In this document: positions 1 through 11,524 of the stretch, piece after piece
Position numbering within the stretch: position 1 is the first letter of the stretch
Layout of the letters: every line of letters begins with the position of its first letter
Assembly: GCA_000696115.1 (NCBI GenBank)
Contig: JJOH01000002.1
Coordinates: forward strand, 31,230-95,229
From: Streptomyces olindensis
Lineage (GTDB): Bacteria; Actinomycetota; Actinomycetes; Streptomycetales; Streptomycetaceae
Direction of reading: 5' to 3'
DNA: 64,000 nt
Notes under the pieces: model-generated
Told to the model about the DNA's origin: nothing
Database searches by the model: none
The model's input: only the letters and a program-made list of their open reading frames with translations
Translations under genes and position numbers: made by a program

Positions 1-18
1 GGGGCGAGCCTCACGCGG

Positions 19-74
19 AGCCGGATCCTGAGTGCGCCCCACGGGCAGCCGGATCCGGAGTGCGCCCCGTGGAG
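19..74. repeat. 28-bp tandem direct repeat
   Basis: Two adjacent copies of a 28-bp unit beginning AGCCGGATCC and containing GAGTGCGCCCC lie at 19-46 and 47-74, differing at a few positions. Non-coding as far as can be seen. A third partial AGCCGG follows. Confidence 0.7.
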
Positions 75-201
75 CCGGAGCCGGGGGCGAAGCCACAAGT
101 GCTCGGTCCGGGACGAATTTCCGACAGGGAGGCATGCCGCCGGGAATCGCGGGCACGCGAACGGTACCCCCACGGGATTCCGGCACGGTCGGTTCCCCCC
201 A

Positions 202-245
202 GGCGGCCGCCTCGTCCCTCTCTCCCGGACGGGCGGCCGCCTTTT
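202..245 (+). terminator. Rho-independent-like terminator of an upstream gene
   Basis: The left arm starts GGCGGCCGCC and continues through CGTCC; the right arm GGACG then GGCGGCCGCC pairs with it with a one-base bulge, around a short CTCTCTCC-type loop, followed directly by TTTT at 242-245. It is placed to end transcription entering from the left edge before mdh. Confidence 0.65.
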
Positions 246-322
246 GCGCGGGCATCCGAGGGTGCTGTGGGGTGGGCCACACCGACCCGGCCGTCCGGGA
301 TCCCGGATGCGCGATAGCCTGA

Positions 323-1402
<1,080 letters not shown>

Positions 1403-1426
1403 CCGGAGTCTCTCCGCATCGCCGCG

Positions 1427-1462
1427 CAGGCCCCGTACCGGTTCCGTCCGGTACGGGGCCTG
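1427..1462. terminator. Bidirectional terminator between mdh and the MarR-GNAT gene
   Basis: A perfect 14-bp stem (CAGGCCCCGTACCG paired with CGGTACGGGGCCTG) with an 8-nt loop sits between the convergent genes mdh (+) and MarR-GNAT (-). No long T run follows, as is usual in Streptomyces. Confidence 0.85.
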
Positions 1463-1487
1463 CGGGCTTTCCCACCCGGGAGCCGGG

Positions 1488-2384
1488 TCAGCCGGTCAGC
1501 CGTTTCTCGAACCAGTGCTGGCCGTAGACGTGGTCGGTGTACGCCGGGATCTCCCGGTAGCCGCACGCCCGGTACATCGCCCGCGCCTCGGTGAGCACGG
1601 CGTGCGTGTCGAGCCGTACCACGTGCCAGCCCCGGCGCAGGGACTCCCGCTCGATCGCGGCGAGCAGCCGGCGGGCGAGGCCGAGGCGGCGGGCGTCCGG
1701 GTGCACCCACACATGGCGGATCTCGCCCATGCCCGGCTCCAGCCGCCTGAGTGCCCCGCAGCCCACCGGCCGCCCTTCCTCGTACGCCACGAAGAACGCG
1801 CCCGCGTCCCCGGAGACCTGCTCGGGGCGGACCAGGTCCGCCTTGTCGAAGCCCTCCGGGAAGCGGGCGTCGAGGTCGGCGGCGTAGGCGTCGAGGCAGG
1901 CGCGGGCGTCCGGGGCGTGGCCGTCGACCCACTCGACGGTGATGGCCGCGAGGCGCAGCAGCCGCCGGGCGGTGGCCATCGCGTCGATGAGCTGCTGCCG
2001 CTGGGGTGCGGTCAGCCCCTTCAGCACGTCCGAGGCGAGGGTGTCGGCGCGGCGGTTCTGCTCCTTGACCTCGACGCGGCCGGCCGGGGTCAGTTCGATC
2101 ATGCGCAGTCGGTTGTCGTCCGGGTGCGTGCGCAGCCGGACCATGCCCTGGGCCTGGAGGGCCTTGGCCATCCGGCTGAGGTACCCGGCGTCCAGGCCGA
2201 GCCGGCTCCGGAGCTCGCGCAGGGAGACACCGGCCGGGCTCTCGGCGATCTCGAACAGCAGCCGGGCCTCGCCGAGCGGGCGGTCCTGCCCCAGGTAGTG
2301 GTCGTTCAGCACACCGATCCGGCGTGTGAAGTAGCGGTTGAACCGGCGGAAGGCCGCCACCTGCTCCGTCGACACTGGCTCCAT
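1488..2384 (-). CDS. MarR-family regulator fused to GNAT acetyltransferase
   Basis: A 298-residue two-domain protein. Residues 1-140 form a MarR-type winged helix, with recognition-helix region LRELRSRLGLDAGYLSRMAKAL and wing THPDDNRLRMIELT. Residues about 145-298 form a GNAT domain with the acetyl-CoA loop in VHPDARRLGLARRLL and a C-terminal MYRACGYREI segment. Such fusions are a known actinobacterial architecture; the acetylated substrate is not predictable. The gene is divergent from the betaine operon, and an 18-bp palindrome lies three bases upstream of its ATG, which suggests autoregulation. Domain assignment is firm, biological role unknown. Confidence 0.9.
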   Translation of the reverse strand: MEPVSTEQVAAFRRFNRYFTRRIGVLNDHYLGQDRPLGEARLLFEIAESPAGVSLRELRSRLGLDAGYLSRMAKALQAQGMVRLRTHPDDNRLRMIELTPAGRVEVKEQNRRADTLASDVLKGLTAPQRQQLIDAMATARRLLRLAAITVEWVDGHAPDARACLDAYAADLDARFPEGFDKADLVRPEQVSGDAGAFFVAYEEGRPVGCGALRRLEPGMGEIRHVWVHPDARRLGLARRLLAAIERESLRRGWHVVRLDTHAVLTEARAMYRACGYREIPAYTDHVYGQHWFEKRLTG

Positions 2385-2387
2385 ATT

Positions 2388-2405
2388 CTTTGACTTTAGT
2401 CAAAG
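2388..2405. promoter_or_regulatory. Perfect palindrome, probable MarR operator
   Basis: CTTTGACTTTAGTCAAAG is a perfect 7-4-7 inverted repeat immediately upstream of the MarR-GNAT start codon at 2384. Its size and position suit a MarR dimer site that blocks the gene's own transcription or translation start. It could also act on the divergent betaine operon about 200 bp away, though that is less direct. Confidence 0.6.
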
Positions 2406-2612
2406 GAACCTGGTGAGTCGACCGTCTGCGGCGCACCACCCCTTGGATCAGCGGGTTTTTTGCCCCTGATTGTCCGCATCTCCCGTGACGCAGCGCACTT
2501 TCGGCCATGGATCGCGCATGCATCGGGGGGCGTAGGGCAGGCGCACTCGGTCTCTTGATGACACGTGTGTGACACAGAGGCGCTGATCAGGAACGGAAGG
2601 CGAAAAGCGATC

Positions 2613-4133
2613 ATGGCGGAAAGTACCGAACTTCAGGCGCGCGAAACCATCCACGCGGGAGGGGAGTGGCGTGCGGCCGTCTCCGGCGCCACGCGCGAGA
2701 TCCTCGACCCCGCGGACGCCCTGCCGTTCGCCGTGGTCGCGGAGGGTGACGAGAAGGACACCGATCTGGCGATCGCCGCCGCCCGGCGGGCGTTCGACGA
2801 GGGGCCGTGGCCGCACACCCCCGTCACCGAGCGGGCCGCGCTGCTGCGCCGCGTCGCCGACCTCCTCGTGCGCGACCGGGAGAAGCTGGGCCTGCTGGAG
2901 GCCCGGGACGCGGGCAAGACCGTCGAGGAGGGCCGCGTCGACATCGACTGTGTCGCCGACGCCTTCCGCTACTTCGCCGACCTGGTCGCGGGCGAGGCCC
3001 CCGGCCGGGTCGTGGACGCGGGCTCGCCCGACATCCACAGCGTCGTCGTGCACGAGCCCATCGGCGTCTGCGCGATGATCACGCCCTGGAACTACCCGCT
3101 GCTCCAGGCCAGTTGGAAGATCGCCCCCGCCCTCGCCGCCGGGAACACCTTCGTCGTCAAGCCCAGCGAGATCACGCCGATGACCACCATCGCGCTGATC
3201 GACCTGCTCGTCGAGGCCGGTCTGCCCGCCGGGGTCGCCAACATCGTCACCGGGCCCGGTCATTCGGTCGGCGCGCGGCTGTCCGAGCACCCCGACGTCG
3301 ACCTGGTCTCCTTCACCGGCGGCCTGGTCAGCGGCACCAAGGTCGCCCAGGCCGCCGCGCCCACCGTCAAGAAGGTCGCCCTCGAACTCGGCGGCAAGAA
3401 CCCCAATGTCGTCTTCGCCGACGCCTGCGCCACCGAGGAGGGCTTCGACACCGCCGTCGACCAGGCCCTCAACGCCGCCTTCATCCACAGCGGCCAGGTC
3501 TGCTCGGCCGGTGCCCGCCTCATCATCGAGGAGTCGGTGCGGGACCGGTTCGTGGCCGAACTCGCCCGCCGGGCCGAGAAGATCCGCCTGGGCCGCGGCA
3601 CCGAGGAGGGCGTCGAGTGCGGCCCGCTGGTCTCCGAGCAGCAGCGCGCCAAGGTCGAGATGTACGTCGAGTCCGCCCTGAAGGAGGGCGCGGTGCTGCG
3701 CTCCGGCGGCAAGCGCCCCGCACCGTCCCCGCAGCGCCCGGAGAACGGCTACTTCTACGAGCCGACCGTCCTCGACCACTGCCACCGCGAGATGCGCGTC
3801 GTGCGGGAGGAGGTCTTCGGGCCGGTCCTCACCGTCGAGACCTTCCGCACCGAGGACGAGGCCGTCGCCCTCGCCAACGACACCGAGTACGGCCTCGCGG
3901 GCGGCGTCTGGACCGCCGACCCGGGCCGCGCCCGCCGCGTCGCCGGCCGGCTGCGCCACGGCACGATCTGGATCAACGACTTCCACCCCTATCTGCCGCA
4001 GGCGGAATGGGGCGGTTTCGGCAAGAGCGGAGTGGGCCGCGAGCTCGGCCCGGCCGGTCTCGCCGAGTACCGGGAGACCAAGCACGTCTACCAGAACCTC
4101 GCGCCGAAGCCGGTGCGCTGGTTCGCGGGCTGA
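2613..4133 (+). CDS. betB: Betaine-aldehyde dehydrogenase family protein
   Basis: NAD(P)-dependent aldehyde dehydrogenase of 506 residues, predicted to oxidise betaine aldehyde to glycine betaine. Visible ALDH signatures are PWNYPLLQ with catalytic Asn160, the Glu of LELGGKNP (258) and the nucleophile Cys297 in HSGQVCSAGA. An upstream ATG at 2565 is in frame, but the ATG at 2613 follows GGAAGG and starts the normal ALDH N terminus, so it is preferred. It heads a same-strand run with the choline-oxidase-like gene and a betaine transporter, which supports the substrate. Substrate specificity is inferred from context; ALDH family membership is certain. Confidence 0.9.
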   Translation: MAESTELQARETIHAGGEWRAAVSGATREILDPADALPFAVVAEGDEKDTDLAIAAARRAFDEGPWPHTPVTERAALLRRVADLLVRDREKLGLLEARDAGKTVEEGRVDIDCVADAFRYFADLVAGEAPGRVVDAGSPDIHSVVVHEPIGVCAMITPWNYPLLQASWKIAPALAAGNTFVVKPSEITPMTTIALIDLLVEAGLPAGVANIVTGPGHSVGARLSEHPDVDLVSFTGGLVSGTKVAQAAAPTVKKVALELGGKNPNVVFADACATEEGFDTAVDQALNAAFIHSGQVCSAGARLIIEESVRDRFVAELARRAEKIRLGRGTEEGVECGPLVSEQQRAKVEMYVESALKEGAVLRSGGKRPAPSPQRPENGYFYEPTVLDHCHREMRVVREEVFGPVLTVETFRTEDEAVALANDTEYGLAGGVWTADPGRARRVAGRLRHGTIWINDFHPYLPQAEWGGFGKSGVGRELGPAGLAEYRETKHVYQNLAPKPVRWFAG

Positions 4134-4241
4134 CCCCCCTTCGGGCCGCCGAACCCCGCCCCGGGGCGACCCCCGCGCCCCGGGCCGACGCCCCCCGTCC
4201 CCCGAGCTCGTCCACTTCATCCCCACTGGAGCAAGCACGCC

Positions 4242-5770
4242 ATGTCCCACGCCAGTCATGAGTACGACTATGTCGTGATAGGCGGCGGAACCGCCGGTTC
4301 CGTCATCGCCTCCCGTCTCACCGAGAACCCCGATGTCACCGTCGCCGTCATCGAGGGCGGCCCCAGCGACGTGGGCCGCGACGACGTGCTGACCCTGCGC
4401 CGCTGGATGGGCCTGCTGGGCGGCGAGCTCGACTACGACTACCCCACCACCGAGCAGCCACGCGGGAACTCGCACATCCGGCACAGCCGGGCCCGCGTGC
4501 TGGGCGGCTGCTCCTCGCACAACACCCTCATCGCCTTCAAGCCGCTGCCCGCCGACTGGGACGAGTGGGAGGCCGCCGGCGCCAAGGGCTGGGGCGCGGT
4601 GCAAATGGAGGCGTACTTCGCGCGCCTGCTCAACAACATCGTCCCGGTCGACGAGAAGGACCGGAACGCCATCGCCCGCGACTTCGTCGACGCCGCCCAG
4701 GAGGCGCTCGGCGTGCCGCGCGTGGAGGGCTTCAACAAGAAGCCGTTCACCGAGGGCGTCGGCTTCTTCGACCTCGCCTACCACCCCGAGAACAACAAGC
4801 GGTCCTCGGCGTCGGTGGCGTACCTGCACCCGGTGATGGACGAGCGCCCCAACCTGACGATCCTGCTGGAGACCTGGGCGTACAAGCTCCAGCTCGACGG
4901 CAACCGCGCCGAGGGCGTGCACGTGCGCACCAAGGACGGTGAGGAGATCCTCGTCAGGGCCCGCAACGAGGTCCTGCTGTGCGCCGGTGCCGTCGACTCG
5001 CCCCGGCTGCTGATGCACTCGGGCATCGGCCCCAAGGCCGACCTGGAGAAGCTCGGCATCCCCGTCACCCATGACCTGCCGGGCGTCGGCGAGAACCTGC
5101 TCGACCACCCCGAGTCGGTCATCGTGTGGGAGACCAACGGCCCCATCCCGGAGAACTCCGCGATGGACTCCGACGCGGGCCTGTTCGTGCGCCGCGACCC
5201 CGAACTGCCGCACCCCGATCTGATGTTCCACTTCTACCAGATCCCCTTCACGGACAACCCGGAGCGACTGGGCTACCGGCGGCCGGAGTTCGGCGTCTCC
5301 ATGACCCCGAACATCCCCAAGCCGAAGAGCCGCGGCCGGCTCTACCTGACCAGCGCCGACCCCGAGGTCAAGCCGGCCCTGGACTTCCGCTACTTCACCG
5401 ACGAGGACGACTACGACGGCAGGACCCTCGTCGACGGCATCCGCATCGCCCGCGAGATCGCCAGGACCGAGCCGCTGGCCGGCTGGCTCAAGCGCGAGGT
5501 CTGCCCCGGCCCGGACGTCACCGGTGACGAGGAACTGAGCGAGTACGCCCGCAAGGTCGCGCACACCGTCTACCACCCGGCCGGCACCTGCAAGATGGGC
5601 GCACCCGACGACGACCTCGCCGTCGTCGACCCCGAGCTGCGCATCCGCGGCCTGGAGGGCATCCGCGTCGCCGACGCCTCCGTGTTCCCCACCATGACCA
5701 CCGTGAACCCGATGATCGGCGTGCTCATGGTCGGCGAGCGCGCCGCCGAGCTGATCGGTGGTGGTGCCAA

Positions 5771-5774
<4 letters not shown>
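4242..5774 (+). CDS. GMC oxidoreductase, choline-oxidase type
   Basis: FAD-dependent GMC-family enzyme (510 residues) predicted to oxidise choline. The N-terminal dinucleotide motif is [10 protein letters not shown] (11-20). The segment [14 protein letters not shown] (87-99) matches the choline oxidase motif around the covalently flavinylated histidine, here His93, rather than the GLGGSS motif of E. coli BetA choline dehydrogenase. Catalytic His445 lies in [10 protein letters not shown] and Asn489 in TVNPMIG. Choline oxidase performs both oxidation steps with O2, so the neighbouring aldehyde dehydrogenase may be a helper or may handle released aldehyde. It is 108 nt after betB and overlaps the next gene by 4 nt. 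Often annotated as choline dehydrogenase (betA). Confidence 0.88.
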
Positions 5775-6876
<1,102 letters not shown>

Positions 6877-6877
<1 letters not shown>

Positions 6878-8826
6878 TGGCGACCATCACCGCGAATCCG
6901 CCCCGACTCGGCCTGCCCGGACTGCTCAAGCGCCCGGCCGTCCGCAAGCTGCTGCTGCTCGCGCTGGCCGCCGCGATCCTCGTCCCCCTGGCCGACGCCC
7001 GCTGGGCCAGCGGCACCTGGCCGGGCGCGCTGACCGTCGACCTCTCCGAGCCGCTCGCCAAGGCCAGCGACTGGATCATCGACAACCGCGACAGCCACCC
7101 GCTGTTCCTGTACTTCTTCGGCCACGTCAGCAACGTCGTCGTCATCGCCGTCCGGGCCGTCTACCTCACCCTCCTGGCCATCGGCTGGGCGGGCGTCACG
7201 GCCCTGGGCGCCCTGGTCGCCTGGCGGGTGGCGGGCCTGAAGCTCGCACTCGGCACGGCCGCCGCGTTCCTCGCCTGCGGCCTGCTCGGCATGTGGGTGC
7301 CGACCATGCAGACCCTCGCCCTCATGGTCGTCGCGGTCCTCGCGTCGGTCGTGGTGGGCGCGCTGCTCGGGCTCGCCGCCGGGCTGTCCGACCGGATGGA
7401 CCGCGCGCTGCGCCCGGTCCTGGACACCATGCAGGTCATGCCGGCGTTCGCCTACCTGCTGCCGGTCGTCCTCGTCTTCGGCATCGGCGTCCCGGCGGCC
7501 GTCCTGGCCACCGTCATCTACGCCGCCCCGCCGATGGCCCGCCTGACCTCGCTCGGGCTGCGCGGCGCCGACAAGGAGGTGCTGGAGGCCGTCGCGTCGC
7601 TCGGCTCCACCGCACGCCAGCGCCTGCTGACCGCCCGGATCCCGCTGGCCCGCAAGGAACTCCTCCTCGGCGTCAACCAGACGATCATGATGTCGCTGTC
7701 CATGGCCGTCATCGCCGCCGTCATCGGCGCGGGCGGCCTCGGTGACCGCGTCTACCAGGCCCTGGCCTCGGTCGACATCGGCGCCGCGCTCGCCGCCGGC
7801 ATCCCGATCGTGCTGCTGGCCGTCGTCCTGGACCGCGTCACCGGCGCGGCGGGCGAGAGGCTCGGCGCCGAACCGGCGTCCGGCGGCCGGCTCGGCGGGC
7901 TCCTCGCCCTGGCCGGTGTCGTCGCCGTGGCGGTCGCCGGACGGCTCGCGGGCCGCCTCGACTGGCCCGACGCCTGGATCGTCAACATCGCCGAGCCGGT
8001 CAACCGCGCCGTCGACTGGATGACCGCGCACCTTTACTCGGGCGTCCCCGTCATCGGCGGCACGGCCGACTGGGCGGGACACTTCACGACCTGGGTCCTC
8101 GACCCGGTCCGCGACGGCCTGCAGGGGCTGCCCTGGTGGTCCCTGCTGCTGATCGTCGCCGCCCTGGCCTGGGTGATCGGCACCTGGCGCACCGCGCTCA
8201 CCGCCGTCCTCGCCATGGCCGCGATCGGCGTCCTCGGCGTGTGGAAGCCGTCCCTGGACACCCTCTCCCAGGTCCTGGCGGCCGTCGCCGTCACCCTGGT
8301 GGTCGGCTTCGCCGTCGGCATCGCCGCGGCCCGCAGCGACCGCCTGGAGCGGGCGCTGCGCCCGGTCCTCGACGTCTTCCAGACGATGCCGCAGTTCGTG
8401 TACCTGATCCCGGTCGTCGCCCTGTTCGGCGTCGGCCGCGCCCCGGCCGTCGCCGCCGCGATCGTCTACGCGCTGCCGGCCGTCGTCCGCATCACCACCC
8501 AGGGCCTGCGCCAGGTCGACCCGGCCGCGCTGGAGGCCTCCGGCTCCCTCGGCGCGACCAGCTGGCAGCAACTGCGGCAGGTCCAGCTGCCGCTGGCCCG
8601 CCCCGCCCTGCTGCTCGCCGTCAACCAGGGCCTCGTCCTGGTCCTCGCCGTCGTCGTCATCGGCGGCCTGGTCGGCGGTGGCGCACTCGGCTACGACGTC
8701 GTCTTCGGCCTCGCCCAGGGCGATCTGGCGACCGGTCTGGTGGCCGGCGTGGCGATCGTCTGCCTCGGCCTGATGCTCGACCGGGTGACCCAGCCCACCG
8801 AACGCCGCGCGAAGAAGGGAGCGTGA
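6877..8826 (+). CDS. Glycine betaine ABC transporter permease, tandem duplicated
   Basis: A 649-residue integral membrane protein made of two ProW/OpuAB-like permease halves in one chain. Each half has several hydrophobic helices and the inner-membrane-component region: RALRPVLDTMQVMPAFAYLLP in the first and RALRPVLDVFQTMPQFVYLIP in the second. Each has an EAA-like loop, EVLEAVASLGSTARQRLL and ALEASGSLGATSWQQLRQ. Normal ProW is about 350 residues and works as a homodimer; here one polypeptide would supply both halves. The ATG at 6877 overlaps the upstream stop (TGATG), and AAGGAGG lies 10 nt before it. The long frame starting at 5758 is not used. Confidence 0.92.
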
Positions 8827-8827
8827 C

Positions 8828-9784
8828 ATGCGAGTCCGTACGACCGCCGCGATCGCCGCGGTGAGCTCCCTGGCGCTGCTCACCGGCTGCGGTGCCGCCG
8901 ACATGACCAAGCAGGCCTCGCCCTTCGCCAACGCCCAGGGCGCCAGGACCGTGACCCTGTCCGTGCAGTCCTGGGTGGGCGCCCAGGCCAACGTGGCCGT
9001 CGCCCAGTACATCCTGGAGCACGAACTGGGCTACCGCGTCGACACCGTCCAGGTCGACGAGGTGCCCGCCTGGGACGCCCTCAGCCAGGGCCGCGTCGAC
9101 GCGCTCCTGGAGGACTGGGGCCACCCCGAGCAGGAGAAGCGGTACGTCGACGACAAGCAGACGATCGCCCGCGGCGGCGAACTCGGCGTCACCGGCCACA
9201 TCGGCTGGTACGTCCCGACGTACCTCGCCAAGAAGTACCCCGACATCACGAACTGGAAGAACCTCAACAAGTACTCCCACCTCTTCCGCACCCCCGAGAG
9301 CGGCGACAAGGGCCAGCTGATGGACGGTTCGCCGTCCTACGTCACCAACGACAAGGCCCTGGTGAAGAACCTGAAGCTGGACTACCAGGTGGTGTTCGCG
9401 GGCTCCGAGGCGGCGCAGATCACGCAGATCAAGCAGTTCGCCAAGGAGAAGAAGCCCTTCCTGACCTACTGGTACGCGCCGCAGTGGCTCTTCAAGAAGG
9501 TCCCGATGACCGAGGTGAAGCTGCCGCCGTACAAGGAGGGCTGCGACGCCGACCCGGAGAAGGTCGCCTGCGCCTATCCGCACACGCCGCTGGAGAAGTA
9601 CCTCAACGCGGACTTCGCCGAGGACGGCGGCAAGGCGGCGGCCTTCCTGAAGAAGTTCCAGTGGACGACCGAGGACCAGAACGAGGTCTCCCTGATGATC
9701 GCCGAACAGAAGATGTCGCCGGAGGACGCGGCGAAGAAGTGGGTGGACAGCCACAAGTCCACGTGGAAGAAGTGGCTGTCCTGA
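8828..9784 (+). CDS. Glycine betaine ABC transporter substrate-binding lipoprotein
   Basis: OpuAC/ProX-type solute-binding protein, 318 residues. It begins with a lipoprotein signal ending LLTGC, placing the lipidated cysteine at residue 21, then a short linker and a periplasmic-binding-like fold. The QSWVGAQANVAVAQYILEHE segment is typical of the quaternary-amine binding group; aromatic residues available for cation-pi binding include the tryptophans in VPAWDAL and LLEDWGHPEQ. It starts one base after the permease stop and ends the operon betB-choline oxidase-ATPase-permease-lipoprotein. Anchored on the outer face of the membrane. Confidence 0.92.
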   Translation: MRVRTTAAIAAVSSLALLTGCGAADMTKQASPFANAQGARTVTLSVQSWVGAQANVAVAQYILEHELGYRVDTVQVDEVPAWDALSQGRVDALLEDWGHPEQEKRYVDDKQTIARGGELGVTGHIGWYVPTYLAKKYPDITNWKNLNKYSHLFRTPESGDKGQLMDGSPSYVTNDKALVKNLKLDYQVVFAGSEAAQITQIKQFAKEKKPFLTYWYAPQWLFKKVPMTEVKLPPYKEGCDADPEKVACAYPHTPLEKYLNADFAEDGGKAAAFLKKFQWTTEDQNEVSLMIAEQKMSPEDAAKKWVDSHKSTWKKWLS

Positions 9785-9790
9785 GCGTCC

Positions 9791-10510
9791 CTACCGTCGC
9801 AGGCCGGCGGCGATCTCCCGCAGTGCGCGGGTGGCCCGCCGCTGGAGTCCCGGCCCGAAGGTGATCCGGGTGGCCCCTCGCGCGCCGAGTTCGGCGGGCG
9901 AGGGGCCCTCGTCGGTCCCGGCCCCCACGTTGATCGGCCCCTGGATCCCGGCCCGCAGCAGCGGCAGCACGTCGGGCGGGGCGCCGATCGGGTAGACGCA
10001 GTCGGCCCCCGCGGCGACGTACAGCGCCGCCCGCTCGATGACCCGCTCCGGGTCGGCGACCCCGCAGGCGAAGGTGTCCACGCGCGCGTTGACGAAGAGC
10101 CGGTCACCCGCCGCCTCCCGCACCCGGGCCAGCCAGGCGGCGTGCGCGTGCGGGTCCTTGAGCACCCCGCCCGCCGAATCCTCCAGGTTGCAGCCCACCG
10201 CCCCCGCCTCCAGCAGCCGTTCCACCAGCTCCTTCGGCGCGAGCCCGTACCCGCCCTCGACATCCGCCGACACGGGCACGTCGACGGCCCGGACGATCCG
10301 GGCGACCGCGGCGAACATCTCGTCGGCCGGGACCTGCCCGTCCTCGTACCCGAGGGAGGCGGCGACCCCCGCACTCGGTGTGGCGAGCGCCGGGAACCCC
10401 GCCTCGGCGAACACCCGGGCACTGGCCGCGTCCCAGGGCCCTGGCAGGACGAGAGGATCGCCGGGCGCCCGGTGGTGGTGCAGGGCTCGGAACGTGTCGG
10501 CTTCGCTCAT
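9791..10510 (-). CDS. Isocitrate lyase/PEP mutase superfamily protein
   Basis: A 239-residue (beta/alpha)8 protein of the PEP mutase/isocitrate lyase-like group. It shows the ordered motifs PGPWDAASARVF near the start, SADVEGGYG (metal-binding Asp and neighbours), NLEDSAGG and NARVDTF. It lacks the KKCGH loop of true isocitrate lyase and is shorter, like oxaloacetate-decarboxylase or 2,3-dimethylmalate-lyase-type members; exact reaction unknown. The ATG at 10510 overlaps the stop of the upstream carboxymuconolactone-decarboxylase-like gene by four bases, so it is the third gene of a minus-strand operon (10950-11477, 10507-10953, 9791-10510). It converges with the betaine operon, only 6 nt away. 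Confidence 0.85.
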   Translation of the reverse strand: MSEADTFRALHHHRAPGDPLVLPGPWDAASARVFAEAGFPALATPSAGVAASLGYEDGQVPADEMFAAVARIVRAVDVPVSADVEGGYGLAPKELVERLLEAGAVGCNLEDSAGGVLKDPHAHAAWLARVREAAGDRLFVNARVDTFACGVADPERVIERAALYVAAGADCVYPIGAPPDVLPLLRAGIQGPINVGAGTDEGPSPAELGARGATRITFGPGLQRRATRALREIAAGLRR

Positions 10511-10953
10511 GGCGTGTATCCCCCCGGCGGGATCCGGCGGCTCACCATCACCCGGTTCCAGTTGTTGATGGCGACGACCAGCCCGATCAGGTGGGCGAGC
10601 CGGACCTCGTCGAAGTGCTGGGCGGCCCGCTCGTACACCTCGTCCGGCACGAAGCCCTCGGTCAGCACGGTCACCGCCTCCGTCAGCGCCAGCGCGGCCC
10701 GCTCCCGCTCGTCGAAGACGTCCCCCGCCTCCTCCCACGCGGCCAGCAGATCGAGCTGCCGCTCGGGCACGCCGTGCCGCCGGGCGATCGCCAGGTGCAT
10801 GTCGAGGCAGAACGCGCAGTGGTTGAGCTGTGAGGCGCGGATCACGACCAGTTCGGCCAGGGCCGGGTCGCCGAGGCCCTGTTTCGCGGTGGCGCTCAGG
10901 GTGGACAGGGCCCGGGCGACCTCGGGGTCCAGCAGCCGGGTCCGGGGGGTCAC
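10507..10953 (-). CDS. Carboxymuconolactone decarboxylase family (AhpD-like) protein
   Basis: A 148-residue AhpD-like protein. It carries the diagnostic motif HCAFCLDMH, a CxxC redox pair followed by a histidine, within ASQLNHCAFC. AhpD-type members act as alkylhydroperoxidase or disulfide reductase components; the frequent annotation 'decarboxylase' is a family name. It overlaps its neighbours by 4 nt on both sides, so it is tightly coupled between a paralogue (10950-11477) and the PEP-mutase-like gene. The two paralogues share the frame AALALTEAVTVLTEGFVPDEVYERAAQHF almost exactly, indicating duplication. Cytosolic. Confidence 0.88.
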   Translation of the reverse strand: MTPRTRLLDPEVARALSTLSATAKQGLGDPALAELVVIRASQLNHCAFCLDMHLAIARRHGVPERQLDLLAAWEEAGDVFDERERAALALTEAVTVLTEGFVPDEVYERAAQHFDEVRLAHLIGLVVAINNWNRVMVSRRIPPGGYTP

Positions 10954-11477
10954 TTGTACTGGCCCGGCTGGTAGTGGCCCGGCGCCATACGGCAGGTCAC
11001 CCCGAACCGGTTCCAGGCGTTGATCGTCGTGATCGCGGCGATCAGGTGCGCCAGCTCCGCCTCCTCGAAGTGCCGGGCCGCGTTCTCGTAGACCTCGTCC
11101 GGAACGAAACCGTCCGTCAGGACCGTCACGGCCTCCGTCAGTTCCAGCGCCGCGAGCTCCTTCTCCGTGTAGAAGTGCCGCGACTCGTCCCAGGCGCTGA
11201 GCTGCATGATCCGCTCGACGCTCTCACCCGTCGCGAGGGCGTCCTTGGTGTGCATGTCGATGCAGAAGGCACAGTGGTTGAGCTGCGAGGCGCGGATCTT
11301 CACCAGCTCGTACAGCGTGTGGTTCAGGTTCTTACGGACGGCGGTCTCCAGCCGGATCATCGCCTGGTACACCTCGGGCGCGTGCCTGGCCCACTCCAGC
11401 CGGGCGGGCCGCTCGGGGGCGTACTCCCCGCTCGTCGCGGTCCTCGTGGTCGCCGTTTCCTCGGTATGCGTCGTCAT
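10950..11477 (-). CDS. Carboxymuconolactone decarboxylase family (AhpD-like) protein
   Basis: A 175-residue paralogue of the next gene, with an N-terminal extension of about 25 residues rich in Thr/Arg and Glu. The redox motif is HCAFCIDMH, and the downstream LTEAVTVLTDGFVPDEVYENAARHF segment is shared with its neighbour. It is the first gene of the minus-strand operon and divergent from the MocR regulator at 11525, from which it is separated by only 47 bp. That short gap suggests joint control by the regulator. Confidence 0.88.
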   Translation of the reverse strand: MTTHTEETATTRTATSGEYAPERPARLEWARHAPEVYQAMIRLETAVRKNLNHTLYELVKIRASQLNHCAFCIDMHTKDALATGESVERIMQLSAWDESRHFYTEKELAALELTEAVTVLTDGFVPDEVYENAARHFEEAELAHLIAAITTINAWNRFGVTCRMAPGHYQPGQYK

Positions 11478-11511
11478 GACCTCGACCCTAGGAAGGAAGC
11501 AGCCCAGGAGT

Positions 11512-11520
11512 ATGGTCCAT
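11512..11520. promoter_or_regulatory. Short dyad in the shared AhpD-like/MocR promoter region
   Basis: ATGGTCCAT lies just upstream of the MocR start codon and is followed by TTCCATGG. A -10-like TATGGT (11511-11516) overlaps it eight bases before the ATG, which would fit a near-leaderless transcript. MocR proteins often bind short direct or inverted repeats in such divergent gaps. Weak evidence. Confidence 0.3.
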
Positions 11521-11524
11521 TTCC

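Noticed and set aside
2555..2585. GACACGTGTGTGACAC-like sequence before betB as a BetI operator
   Set aside because: Only the core ACACGTGT is palindromic and no BetI-type TetR gene is near; not enough to assign a site.
2448..5576. A 1042-codon minus-strand open frame opposite betB and the choline oxidase gene
   Set aside because: Gly/Val/Asp/Arg-rich with no domain; it is the antisense shadow of strongly GC3-biased genes that show catalytic motifs on the other strand.
9791..10510. Isocitrate lyase (glyoxylate shunt)
   Set aside because: The protein is half the length and lacks the KKCGH catalytic loop of true isocitrate lyase.
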